Shown in pieces: positions 9,156 to 16,484 of a stretch of DNA of 64,000 bases. The notes beneath the pieces are model-generated. The model ran no database searches. It saw only the letters and a list, made by a program, of their open reading frames with translations, and was not told where the DNA came from. Position 1 is the first letter of the stretch. Each line of letters opens with the position of its first letter. The stretch lies in the NCBI GenBank assembly GCA_014238415.1, contig JABABA010000007.1:62001-126000 (forward strand). The letters are read 5' to 3'. Both the position numbers and the translations under genes were made by a program. This DNA comes from Planctomycetota bacterium (GTDB taxonomy: Bacteria; Planctomycetota; UBA1135; GCA-002686595).

Positions 9156-9636
9156 TGGCACTCTCCATCCGTCTCCTCTCGCACGGTCATGGAAAGCGAG
9201 GTCCCAACTGGAGGTGAGCCGTTGGAAGCGATTTGAACGGTTGCCACGCAAGGATCAGGACAATCTTGGGCGAAGGCAGGTAAGAAGGATGCGCACAGCC
9301 AGAACGCGAGCAAAGGAGCTATATTTTGCATATGGTCAAACTACTCCTCGCCGCCCTAGCCTGTCAAGCCCCCCCCCTTATGTAAGTTATTCGTAATAAC
9401 GCGAAAGCCAAAAAGGCACGAGAGCACACTTCCAGCTGCGCCACCAGCACCCTTCTCCAGGAACCCCGCCTAGATTCCATCGAGCTGCCAGCGCCGCAAA
9501 AGCAACTGCACATGGTGGATCGGCCAGAGGGGTGCCAGGCAAAGCGCCACCACGATCGCCGGCGCCCCTGTGCTTGACACCACGATTGCGAGAGCACCCT
9601 ATGTAAAGGACTTCGGATCGCCTGCGCAGCCCCCCA
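9156..9636. other. Gene-free stretch between unknown gene and ALDH7
   Basis: About 480 bases with no convincing coding region on either strand. Besides the candidate promoter it holds a short AT-rich patch near 9320-9335 and a run of C residues near 9370. The right edge joins the ALDH7 stop codon directly, the left edge is the leader of the hypothetical gene. Together with that gene it forms the roughly 1.4 kb block lying between the two ALDH7 3' ends. Confidence 0.5.
9338..9367 (-). promoter_or_regulatory. Candidate sigma-70-type promoter
   Basis: On the minus strand a perfect TTGACA (9362-9367) is followed after 18 bases by TAGTTT (9338-9343). It lies about 180 bases upstream of the hypothetical membrane protein and could drive it. 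The -10 match is mediocre, so this is a tentative call. Confidence 0.3.
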
Positions 9637-11157
9637 TCAGCCGAACTGAATCCCCTGGGCCAGGGGCAATTCCGCCGACCAGTTAACCGTGTTGGTTTGG
9701 CGGCGCATGTAGCCTTTCCAGGCATCGGAACCCGACTCACGACCGCCGCCCGTGTCTTTTTCGCCTCCGAAGGCGCCGCCGATTTCGGCACCCGAGGTGC
9801 CGATGTTCACGTTGGCGATGCCGCAATCGGATCCCACAGCCGAGATGAACTCTTCGGCGGCGCGTACGCTGCTGGTGAAGATCGCAGACGACAGCCCCTG
9901 AGGCACATCATTCTGCTTGGCAATGGCATCGGCCAGGTCGGTGATACGGATCAAGTACAGAATCGGTGCAAACGTTTCGTCCTGCACGATCTGCATCGAG
10001 TTTTCCGCCTCCACCAGAGCAGGCACCACGAAATTGCCACCAGACAGAGCCTCCTCCATCTCGGCTGCGCCGCCTCCGCAGAGCAGCTTGCCCCCTCCAG
10101 CAGTCACGGACTCCAGAGCGTCTGCCATGTTCTGCATAGCAGCCTTGTCGATCAAGGGACCGCAAAGGATGTTCTCGTCCATGGGATCCCCCACTTTGAT
10201 GTCCCCATAAGCGCGCACCAATCGATCGCGTACCTCCTCATAGATCGAGTCCTGCAGCAAGACCCGACGGGTACTGGTACAGCGCTGGCCAGCGGTACCC
10301 ACGGCACCAAACAGAATCGCGGGCAGAACCAGATCCAAATCCGCATCTTCCAACACCACCAAAGCGTTGTTGCCCCCGCACTCCAGAATCGAGCGGCCCA
10401 TGCGCGAAGCGACGCGGCCCGCCACCAGCTTGCCGATGGCCGTGGACCCGGTGAACGAAATCAGGGGCATGTGCGGGTCATCAATCATGGCCGTGGCCAC
10501 ATCATCGTTGCTGCCAATCACCAGGCTGGCCAGGGCACCGAGGCCTTCGGCCTCAAGCACGGGCCTGATCACGTTGACCAGTCCGATGGCACACAAGGGC
10601 GTCTTGGGGCTGGGCTTCCAGACAGTGGAGTCTCCACAGACCAGAGCCAGCATGGAGTTCCAGGCCCAAACCGCCATGGGAAAGTTGAAAGCGGTCAGGA
10701 TGCCCACGGTTCCTAGAGGATGCCAGACCTCGCGCATGTGGTGACCCGGTCGCTCAGACGGCATGGTCAACCCATAGCACTGACGCGAAAGGCCCACCGC
10801 GAAGTCCGCGATATCAATGCACTCCTGCACCTCACCCCAACCCTCTTGCACGGACTTACCCATCTCAAGGGTGATCAGACGCCCCAGGGCATCCTTGTTG
10901 TCACGCATGGCGTTACCCATCTTGCGCACCAGTTCCCCTCGCAAGGGCCCCGGCATGGCTCGAAATCGGGCAAAAGCCTCCTCTGCCGCCTCCACCACCT
11001 GACCGTACTCGGCAGCCGTTGCCTGCTGTACCCGGCCGATGACCTCGCCGGTGGAGGGGTTCTTTGTCTCGAGCCAAGGGCCTGAGGTTTCTAGCCAGGT
11101 GCCCGCGTAGGCACCGGACTGATCACCGGTGATGCCGAGTTGCTTGAGGAATTCCAT
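9637..11157 (-). CDS. ALDH7-family (aminoadipate semialdehyde / piperideine-6-carboxylate) dehydrogenase
   Basis: 506 residues from the ATG at 11157. The antiquitin/ALDH7 signature is clear: MPSERPGHHMREVWHPLG, then GILTAFNFP (Asn158), SILECGGNNA with Glu259 and VGTAGQRCTSTRR with catalytic Cys293. This subgroup oxidises 2-aminoadipate 6-semialdehyde (in equilibrium with piperideine-6-carboxylate) to 2-aminoadipate with NAD(P)+. It is convergent to the aminomutase operon, and its 3' end was once directly next to the aminotransferase, judging by the remnant at 8085-8258. With lysine 6-transaminase at 57187-58506 it forms the standard two-step conversion of lysine to 2-aminoadipate. Confidence 0.88.
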   Translation of the reverse strand: MEFLKQLGITGDQSGAYAGTWLETSGPWLETKNPSTGEVIGRVQQATAAEYGQVVEAAEEAFARFRAMPGPLRGELVRKMGNAMRDNKDALGRLITLEMGKSVQEGWGEVQECIDIADFAVGLSRQCYGLTMPSERPGHHMREVWHPLGTVGILTAFNFPMAVWAWNSMLALVCGDSTVWKPSPKTPLCAIGLVNVIRPVLEAEGLGALASLVIGSNDDVATAMIDDPHMPLISFTGSTAIGKLVAGRVASRMGRSILECGGNNALVVLEDADLDLVLPAILFGAVGTAGQRCTSTRRVLLQDSIYEEVRDRLVRAYGDIKVGDPMDENILCGPLIDKAAMQNMADALESVTAGGGKLLCGGGAAEMEEALSGGNFVVPALVEAENSMQIVQDETFAPILYLIRITDLADAIAKQNDVPQGLSSAIFTSSVRAAEEFISAVGSDCGIANVNIGTSGAEIGGAFGGEKDTGGGRESGSDAWKGYMRRQTNTVNWSAELPLAQGIQFG

Positions 11158-11314
11158 TTGAGTTCGTGTCTGATTTGGTTCGTGGGAGATGGTCCGAATC
11201 GCTGAGGATAACCGCTGCCCAGGGGTCTCCCAAGGACGCCAAAAGAGAATCTGCACAGAAGAACAAGCTCAACGGATGACCTCAGCCACGCGCCTCGCTA
11301 TCCTCTTTGCCCTC

Positions 11315-12982
11315 ATGAGCGACCGTATCGTCTTCCAGGTGCAGGATCTGCACAAATTCTATGACCAGCGTGAAGTCCTGAAAGGCATCACCCTGTCCTT
11401 CCTTGAAGGGGCCAAAATCGGTCTGATTGGACTCAATGGAGCCGGCAAGAGCACTCTGATGCGCATCATCGGCGGCCAGGACAAGGCCTTTGAGGGAACC
11501 GCCAAGACAGTAGGCGATCAAACCACCGGCTACCTCTCCCAGGAGCCTGAACTCTACGAGGACAAGACCGTCGCGGGCAACATCGAAGTAGCCGTTGGGC
11601 ACCTGCGCGAATTGGAAGCGCGCTACTTTGAAGTGATGAATCTGATGAGCGAGACAGAGGGCGCCGAGGCCGAGAAGCTCACCCTCGAATACGACCACCT
11701 TCAACACGACATGGATGCGAAGGGCATTTGGGACCTGGACTCACGCCTTGAGCAAGCCAAGCACGCCCTGCAGGTTCCTCCGGACGATCGTTCCGTGAAG
11801 AACCTCTCCGGCGGTGAGCGCAGGCGCGTAGCCCTGTGCCAGTTGTTGCTTGAGCACCCTGACATCCTGCTGCTGGACGAACCCACCAACCATCTGGATT
11901 CAGAGTCCATCGCCTGGCTCGAAGGCCACCTGGCGGACTACGACGGCACCGTCATTCTGGTCACCCACGACCGCTACTTTCTCGACAACGTGGTAGGTTG
12001 GATGCTTGAGATCGAGCGCGGCAAGGCCAAACCCTACGAGGGCAACTACACGGCCTACCTGGAACAAAAACAACGGGAACAGGCCGCTTCAAGCGCCCAG
12101 AACGCGCGCACAGAAAAGGTGCTGGCCCGTGAACTTGAGTGGATCCGGCGCACGCCCGCCGCCCGCCAGAAACAATCCAAGGCACGCCTCAAGCGCTACC
12201 AGGAAATGGCTTCTGAGCGAGCCGAAGATCAAGCGGAATCCGTAGATCTACGCATCCCCCCGGGCCCGCGCCTGGGCGACCGGGTCGTGGAAGTGCGCGA
12301 CCTGAAAAAGGGCTATGACGGTCGTACCCTGTTCGAAGGGCTTTCATTCGAAGTCCCCCCCCAGGGCAAGCTGGGTGTGATAGGCGCCAACGGAATGGGC
12401 AAGTCCACGCTGATGAAGATCATCATCGGCCAGGAAACCCCCGATGCGGGCAAGGTCACCCTGGGCTCCACGGTACAACTCAGTTTTGTGGACCAGAGCC
12501 GCACTGTGCTGCGAGACGACCAGAGTGTGTTCCAGAACATTACCGACGGCAACGAACTCTTGCCTTTCGCCTCGGGCACGATTGACTCCCGTGCCTATGT
12601 GGCACGCTTCAATTTCAAGGGCGAGGATCAACAGCGCGCACTGAGCGAATGTTCGGGGGGAATGCGCAACCGCGTACTGCTGGCCAAGATGTTGCGCGAA
12701 CCCGCGAATCTGGTGATTCTTGACGAACCAACCAACGATTTGGACCTGGACACACTCAGAGTCTTGGAAGAAGCGATTCAACACTACCCTGGTTCGATGA
12801 TCATCGTGACCCACGATCGGTACTTCTTGAACCGCGTGGCTACCCACATCCTGTCCTTCGAAGGAGACGGCACCGTGGTCTTCCACCACGGGGACTACGA
12901 GTCCTACAAAGACTGGAAGCGAAACAAGGGCGAGGATATCGACAAGCGCTCGGGCCCCCACCGCCAGTTCACCCGTGGCTGA
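11315..12982 (+). CDS. ettA: Energy-dependent translational throttle protein EttA (ABC-F)
   Basis: 555 residues from the ATG at 11315, the length of E. coli EttA; the in-frame upstream extension to 11189 is non-homologous. Two ATP-binding cassettes: Walker A GLNGAGKST and GANGMGKST, signatures NLSGGERRR and ECSGGMRNR, Walker B LLLDEPTNHLD and VILDEPTNDLD, with VTHDRYFL switches. The linker between cassettes carries the basic P-site tRNA-interaction motif region (ARQKQSKARLKRYQ). No membrane segments, as expected for a cytoplasmic ribosome-binding ABC-F. Divergent from the ALDH7 gene; the Nudix gene downstream overlaps it. Confidence 0.93.
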   Translation: MSDRIVFQVQDLHKFYDQREVLKGITLSFLEGAKIGLIGLNGAGKSTLMRIIGGQDKAFEGTAKTVGDQTTGYLSQEPELYEDKTVAGNIEVAVGHLRELEARYFEVMNLMSETEGAEAEKLTLEYDHLQHDMDAKGIWDLDSRLEQAKHALQVPPDDRSVKNLSGGERRRVALCQLLLEHPDILLLDEPTNHLDSESIAWLEGHLADYDGTVILVTHDRYFLDNVVGWMLEIERGKAKPYEGNYTAYLEQKQREQAASSAQNARTEKVLARELEWIRRTPAARQKQSKARLKRYQEMASERAEDQAESVDLRIPPGPRLGDRVVEVRDLKKGYDGRTLFEGLSFEVPPQGKLGVIGANGMGKSTLMKIIIGQETPDAGKVTLGSTVQLSFVDQSRTVLRDDQSVFQNITDGNELLPFASGTIDSRAYVARFNFKGEDQQRALSECSGGMRNRVLLAKMLREPANLVILDEPTNDLDLDTLRVLEEAIQHYPGSMIIVTHDRYFLNRVATHILSFEGDGTVVFHHGDYESYKDWKRNKGEDIDKRSGPHRQFTRG

Positions 12983-13556
12983 AACCCGAGCCGAAGAATT
13001 GCGCGCCAAGACACCAGACCCAAGAGAAGTGCAACGGGCCCGGACAATCGTGGCAGCATTCAATGCGCCCGATCCCGGGCAAACTGCGGACCAAAAGCGC
13101 ATCCTGCGGTTCCTGGACGACCATCCGGATGCCCTCCTGCGCACCTGCCTCCCCGGACACCTGACCGCATCCTGCCTGCTGCTCGACGCCTCGCGCGAGC
13201 GAGTCCTGCTGCACCACCACAGAAAGCTCGACCTCTGGCTGCAGTTCGGCGGCCATGCAGATGGGGAAGGAGATCTGGCCTCGGTTGCGCGCCGGGAACT
13301 GCTCGAAGAAAGCGGCATCAACCCATCCGAATTTGCCTCCGAGCCCTTCGACCTGGACATCCACCTGATCCCCGCCCACAAGCGCGAACCAGCCCACGAG
13401 CATCTGGATGTTCGCTATCTGGCAATCGCTCCTCAGAAGGCCACGGTCGTGCGCTCAGAAGAGTCTATTTCCTTGCAATGGTTCACGGGGCCGGAGGCCT
13501 TGGCCCTGGGCCTCGACCGATCGCTTGCACGCATGGTTGAGTCCGCCCTTGGGTGA
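12975..13556 (+). CDS. Nudix hydrolase
   Basis: 193 residues starting with GTG at 12975, overlapping the ettA stop by 8 bases, so probably coupled to it. The Nudix box begins GGHADGEGD and continues RRELLEESGI; the first Glu of the canonical box is Gly or shifted by one, the REL.EE.G half is intact. The region around LQFGGHADG is typical of a broad subgroup often annotated only as Nudix hydrolase. A long N-terminal helical segment (about 60 residues) precedes it. Substrate unknown. Confidence 0.82.
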   Translation: MAETRAEELRAKTPDPREVQRARTIVAAFNAPDPGQTADQKRILRFLDDHPDALLRTCLPGHLTASCLLLDASRERVLLHHHRKLDLWLQFGGHADGEGDLASVARRELLEESGINPSEFASEPFDLDIHLIPAHKREPAHEHLDVRYLAIAPQKATVVRSEESISLQWFTGPEALALGLDRSLARMVESALG

Positions 13557-13569
13557 GAGACCCTGCCCC

Positions 13570-14301
13570 TCAAAGGGGGATCCACTCCAGGGCGTGGATC
13601 ACCCGCGCCAGGCCGAACAGAAGCACCAGCCCAGCAAGCAAAAAGTACACCCCGCGCCGGGTAGCAGGCAAACGCTCGCAGGTCTTACCGCGCACGAAGA
13701 CAGCCCAGACAGAAAAGCCCAGCGCCCAGCCGGTGAGCATGTCCCAGACCCAGTGCTGCTTGACGAGGAGCGTCGAAAAAGCGACCACCAGAGCCAAGGG
13801 AATCGCGATACGACCCACCGCCCGGTCAATGCTCCAGGCACAAAGGGCCGCAAGCAGAGACAGGGACACATGCAGGGAAGGCAAACAGTTCGCCGGAGTG
13901 TCTACCAGATGAATCAAAGCCAGCAGCCAACTGGCAAACTCCGTGGTGTCCAGGTCTGTTGGCCGCAGGTCCATATGCACCGGGAACAAGACAAAAACCA
14001 CAAAGCTCACCAAGCTCGTGACCGCAAAGGATGCGCAGATGCGCCGAAAGGCTGGCCGGGGAGCGGGCAACACCAAGGGCAGAGGCAAAAGCACATAAAG
14101 CAAGGCATAGATGTATACCCAAGCCGGCATGAAGGGGATAGCGCGGTCAAGGGCAGTCTCGGCCGAGCTAGCAGACCAACTACCCGCGATGAGATTGATG
14201 GGAGAGTAAAGGCTGAGAAACAGCGTTACGAAGACCGTCAAATAGATCCGCTCCTGGCGGTCATCCAAGGAGTTCAAGAAATGCTGTAATTTGGCGAACA
14301 A
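13570..14301 (-). CDS. PAP2-family membrane phosphatase/phosphotransferase
   Basis: 243 residues, several hydrophobic segments (about six) spanning the protein. The PAP2 active-site pieces are LPSLHVSLS (motif 2, around residue 141) and LLVKQHWVWDMLTGW (motif 3 with His and Asp). The arrangement resembles the PAP2-like/inositol-phosphotransferase subgroup rather than soluble acid phosphatases. The frame opens with a TTG; no ATG lies nearby, so the start is uncertain. Convergent to ettA-Nudix with a 13-base gap. Likely acts on lipid-linked phosphates. Confidence 0.78.
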   Translation of the reverse strand: MFAKLQHFLNSLDDRQERIYLTVFVTLFLSLYSPINLIAGSWSASSAETALDRAIPFMPAWVYIYALLYVLLPLPLVLPAPRPAFRRICASFAVTSLVSFVVFVLFPVHMDLRPTDLDTTEFASWLLALIHLVDTPANCLPSLHVSLSLLAALCAWSIDRAVGRIAIPLALVVAFSTLLVKQHWVWDMLTGWALGFSVWAVFVRGKTCERLPATRRGVYFLLAGLVLLFGLARVIHALEWIPL

Positions 14302-14334
14302 GGTAGGAACAGGGTCGGCAGGCGCCCGGTTGAA

Positions 14335-14856
14335 CTAGCAAATAGGTCCGTCGTACTTACAAGGATGATCGGCGGGAATCCCCATACGCCTGTGGACTTC
14401 AGCGTGCTCGGCCTCCGTATGGGGCCGGGTGTCCCGTCCCGGTCGATCGGAAAGAGCAACCCTAACCAGGGACTTGATGCTGGCGCAGGCGTCCGGATGG
14501 GCGGGAATCAAAAGCCGGAAGGGCCCCCCCTCGGCAGAAGTCAAGTGGCCTTCGGGGCCGGAATACACAACAACTGCCTTTTGCAAATCATCCAGAGGCA
14601 GGCTCACATAGAAGGCACCCTGGTCGGCTTCCAGCTCTGCCCAGGTCGCCGTTGTGGGCACCCCAGCATCGAGCAAAGCAGCGAACAAGAAACCCTGTCC
14701 CTCTCGCTCCGGAAAGTACGCCTTCAGATCTGGGACCTGAAACTCTTGCGGCAAAGCCCGAATGTCCTCGATCGTAAAAGAACCGGACTTGCCCCCCGCA
14801 AGTCCATGCACCTGGATCATTGCGACAGCCTGGTCGCCAGTATCTGAAGGAATCAT
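14335..14856 (-). CDS. Minimal molybdopterin-oxidoreductase-fold protein (copy 2)
   Basis: 173 residues if the ATG at 14856 is used; longer starts up to 14979 would overlap the upstream paralog. It carries the back half of the sulfite-oxidase-type fold, GGPFRLLIPAHPDACASIK, and is clearly paralogous to the gene at 14897-15412 (GQGFLFAALLDAGVP against GRGVLFRALFDGPG). I see no Cys at the place expected for a Mo ligand. The C-terminus ends HPCKYDGPIC, a possible metal or heme contact. Function unknown; cofactor binding is doubtful. Confidence 0.65.
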   Translation of the reverse strand: MIPSDTGDQAVAMIQVHGLAGGKSGSFTIEDIRALPQEFQVPDLKAYFPEREGQGFLFAALLDAGVPTTATWAELEADQGAFYVSLPLDDLQKAVVVYSGPEGHLTSAEGGPFRLLIPAHPDACASIKSLVRVALSDRPGRDTRPHTEAEHAEVHRRMGIPADHPCKYDGPIC

Positions 14857-14896
14857 GGGCCCAGCATACGAGACCTGGGGCTCCGCTCGAAGGAAC

Positions 14897-15412
14897 TCAG
14901 ACACCCCCCTGGGAATCCAGCTCGCAGTCATGGCCATCATGTCCCTCAGGAGTGTCTGTGGCCTCATGATGGGCAGCATGGGCGACCTTGCCCGTGGGAC
15001 GGGTGTCGCGACCGGGCTGACTCATGAAACAGATCCGGCCCAGATATTTGAGATTGGCACAAGCATCCCGATAACCGGGAATCAACAGGCGAAATGGTCC
15101 ACCTTCCTGGGCCGTGAGAAACTCATCCACGCCTGCGTACCACAGAATGCCATGGCCAGCCACCTCTTCGATCGGCAATGAGGCCACAAAAGTGCCGTCT
15201 TCGGACTCCAATTCGACCCAACGAGCGTTGTCCTTCAGGCCTGGCCCGTCAAACAGGGCGCGAAAGAGCACGCCACGGCCGGCACGACCGGGCACGACCT
15301 CCCCTACCTCCGAGATCTGCGCGCCAGGGTCAAGGGCCGCAAGATCAGCCGCGGAAAAAGAAAAGGGTGCGCCCTCGATCAGACCTTCAACATTCAAAGT
15401 GGGAGCAGTCAT
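14897..15412 (-). CDS. Minimal molybdopterin-oxidoreductase-fold protein (copy 1)
   Basis: 171 residues with ATG start and no signal peptide. GGPFRLLIPGYRDACANLKY resembles the GGP.R...P......KW motif of the sulfite oxidase molybdopterin domain, but the domain is shortened and lacks an evident Mo-ligating Cys. The tail is His-rich (VAHAAHHEATDTPEGHDGHD) and could bind a metal. Tandem with its paralog downstream (gap about 40 bases with the preferred start), so probably one transcript. Confidence 0.68.
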   Translation of the reverse strand: MTAPTLNVEGLIEGAPFSFSAADLAALDPGAQISEVGEVVPGRAGRGVLFRALFDGPGLKDNARWVELESEDGTFVASLPIEEVAGHGILWYAGVDEFLTAQEGGPFRLLIPGYRDACANLKYLGRICFMSQPGRDTRPTGKVAHAAHHEATDTPEGHDGHDCELDSQGGV

Positions 15413-15460
15413 GTTGGGTGATCCTACTCGGTGTACGAAGAACTCCGCACGCTCCCCAGC

Positions 15461-15500
15461 AAAAAAACCGCGGAACGGCCCGAGTGGACCGTCCCGCGGT
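15461..15500 (-). terminator. Rho-independent terminator
   Basis: An inverted repeat (12-base arms ACCGCGGAACGG and CCGTCCCGCGGT, one mismatch) spans 15467-15500 with a 10-base loop. On the minus strand it is followed by seven Ts (15461-15467 on the plus strand are A). It lies 27 bases past the stop of the small membrane protein gene at 15527-15772. Confidence 0.85.
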
Positions 15501-15526
15501 TAGAGAGGGATCAAGGAGAATTGAAC

Positions 15527-15772
15527 CTAGACCGGATTGCGCGGAGCGGACTGCGCATCACCCCGGGTGTAAATCACATAGAAGACGCCCAGAGCGACCA
15601 ACCCTGCGAGCCCCTTCTGAGAGATGCTGTCCGCCATGGCTTCCACATTGGCGGTCATGCCAGTGGAACCAGGGAAGATCAGGTCGACAACCAGGAATGT
15701 GATGATGAGAGAGATACCAAGGCGAGTAATCGCAGTGGCCAGATTGCTGACCCGCGTAATTGTCTGTTGCAT
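15527..15772 (-). CDS. Small two-helix membrane protein
   Basis: 81 residues: an amphipathic N-terminus, a membrane helix around residues 18-34 (GISLIITFLVVDLIFPG), a polar loop, and a second helix around 54-68 (LAGLVALGVFYVIYT) with a positive tail. Layout and short motifs (LVV..(I/V)FP, GLAGL) match the gene at 15893-16126, so the two are probably paralogs. It has its own strong terminator. No known family recognised; coding status rests on the membrane pattern, the paralog and the terminator. Confidence 0.65.
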   Translation of the reverse strand: MQQTITRVSNLATAITRLGISLIITFLVVDLIFPGSTGMTANVEAMADSISQKGLAGLVALGVFYVIYTRGDAQSAPRNPV

Positions 15773-15830
15773 GATGTTGTTCGGTGTTGATGTTGCGTGA
15801 GGTTGATCTGGCGGCGAATGAGGGGGCTGG

Positions 15831-15860
15831 CCCGATCACGTCCCAAGGGTCGTGATCGGG
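15831..15860. terminator. Perfect hairpin, probable terminator
   Basis: CCCGATCACG (15831-15840) and CGTGATCGGG (15851-15860) are perfect inverted repeats with a 10-base loop, extendable by one pair. It lies 32 bases past the stop of the small gene 15893-16126 on the minus strand. There is no T-run on either side, so termination is inferred from position. Confidence 0.55.
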
Positions 15861-15892
15861 CTCGGGTGAGTCAACTTATGCTTCTCCAAGCA

Positions 15893-16126
15893 TCAGCGAT
15901 CCGTCAAGGACATGAACACCATCAGCGTAATGAGACCAGCAAGGCCTCCACCAATAAATGTGTTCACGAGACCAGAGACGTTTCCAACGATGTTATAACC
16001 ATCAGGCACCGCAGCGGGGAACACTACGCTGACCACGAGGAAGAGAAGGGCCAGGTTCAGGGCAAGGCCGATGATGGGCTTGCAGGAACCATTGACCGAG
16101 TTTAGGGCTCTGTTGAATGCATCCAT
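15893..16126 (-). CDS. Small two-helix membrane protein, paralog
   Basis: 77 residues with a very strong ribosome site (AGGAGG) 13 bases before the ATG, suggesting high expression. Two membrane helices: IGLALNLALLFLVVSVVFPA (about 19-38) and LAGLITLMVFMSL (about 62-74), separated by a Gly/Asn loop. Same architecture as the 81-residue neighbour. Function unknown; possible roles are a membrane scaffold or a small regulator of a larger complex, but nothing in the sequence decides. Confidence 0.7.
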   Translation of the reverse strand: MDAFNRALNSVNGSCKPIIGLALNLALLFLVVSVVFPAAVPDGYNIVGNVSGLVNTFIGGGLAGLITLMVFMSLTDR

Positions 16127-16484
16127 TTTTTGTTTTGCCTCCTGTGAAGGGCCGACCCGAAGAAGCTCGGGCCGAATCGTTCACAATCAAGAGTCTTGGG
16201 TGGCAGTTGCAAGGCTCAAAGCCCTGGACCGCCTGAGTTGTTGTTGATGACCCGCAAGCGGGCACAAGTGTCAGGTCAGCCGAACGCGAAAAACACGATC
16301 TGGTAGCCAACCCGAAAGGTCCATCGGCTCAGACCCCCGAGCCTTGCGCTCTGGGCCAATATTATTTGGCTGAAATGGGCCATATACCCCCCTCAAGCCG
16401 CTCCAGGACCGATTCTTTGATCTCAAACCAACACCAAGTTCGTAGAAAACCCGAATATTTCCAGTTCGAAAGGCTTCGCAGGCC
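16127..16484. other. Gene-free stretch upstream of small membrane protein
   Basis: About 360 bases without a convincing gene. It contains short hairpins (CCCGAAGAAGCTCGGG near 16153; CCCGCAAGCGGG near 16253) and an AT-rich spot near 16355-16370 that could hold a -10 element for the leftward small gene. The hairpins would fall in the leader of that transcript. I see no tRNA or known riboswitch here. Confidence 0.4.

Noticed and set aside
9156..9636. Insertion sequence between the ALDH7 copies
   Set aside because: No transposase, no terminal inverted repeats; the flanking repeat is the ALDH coding end and not a target-site duplication of IS size.
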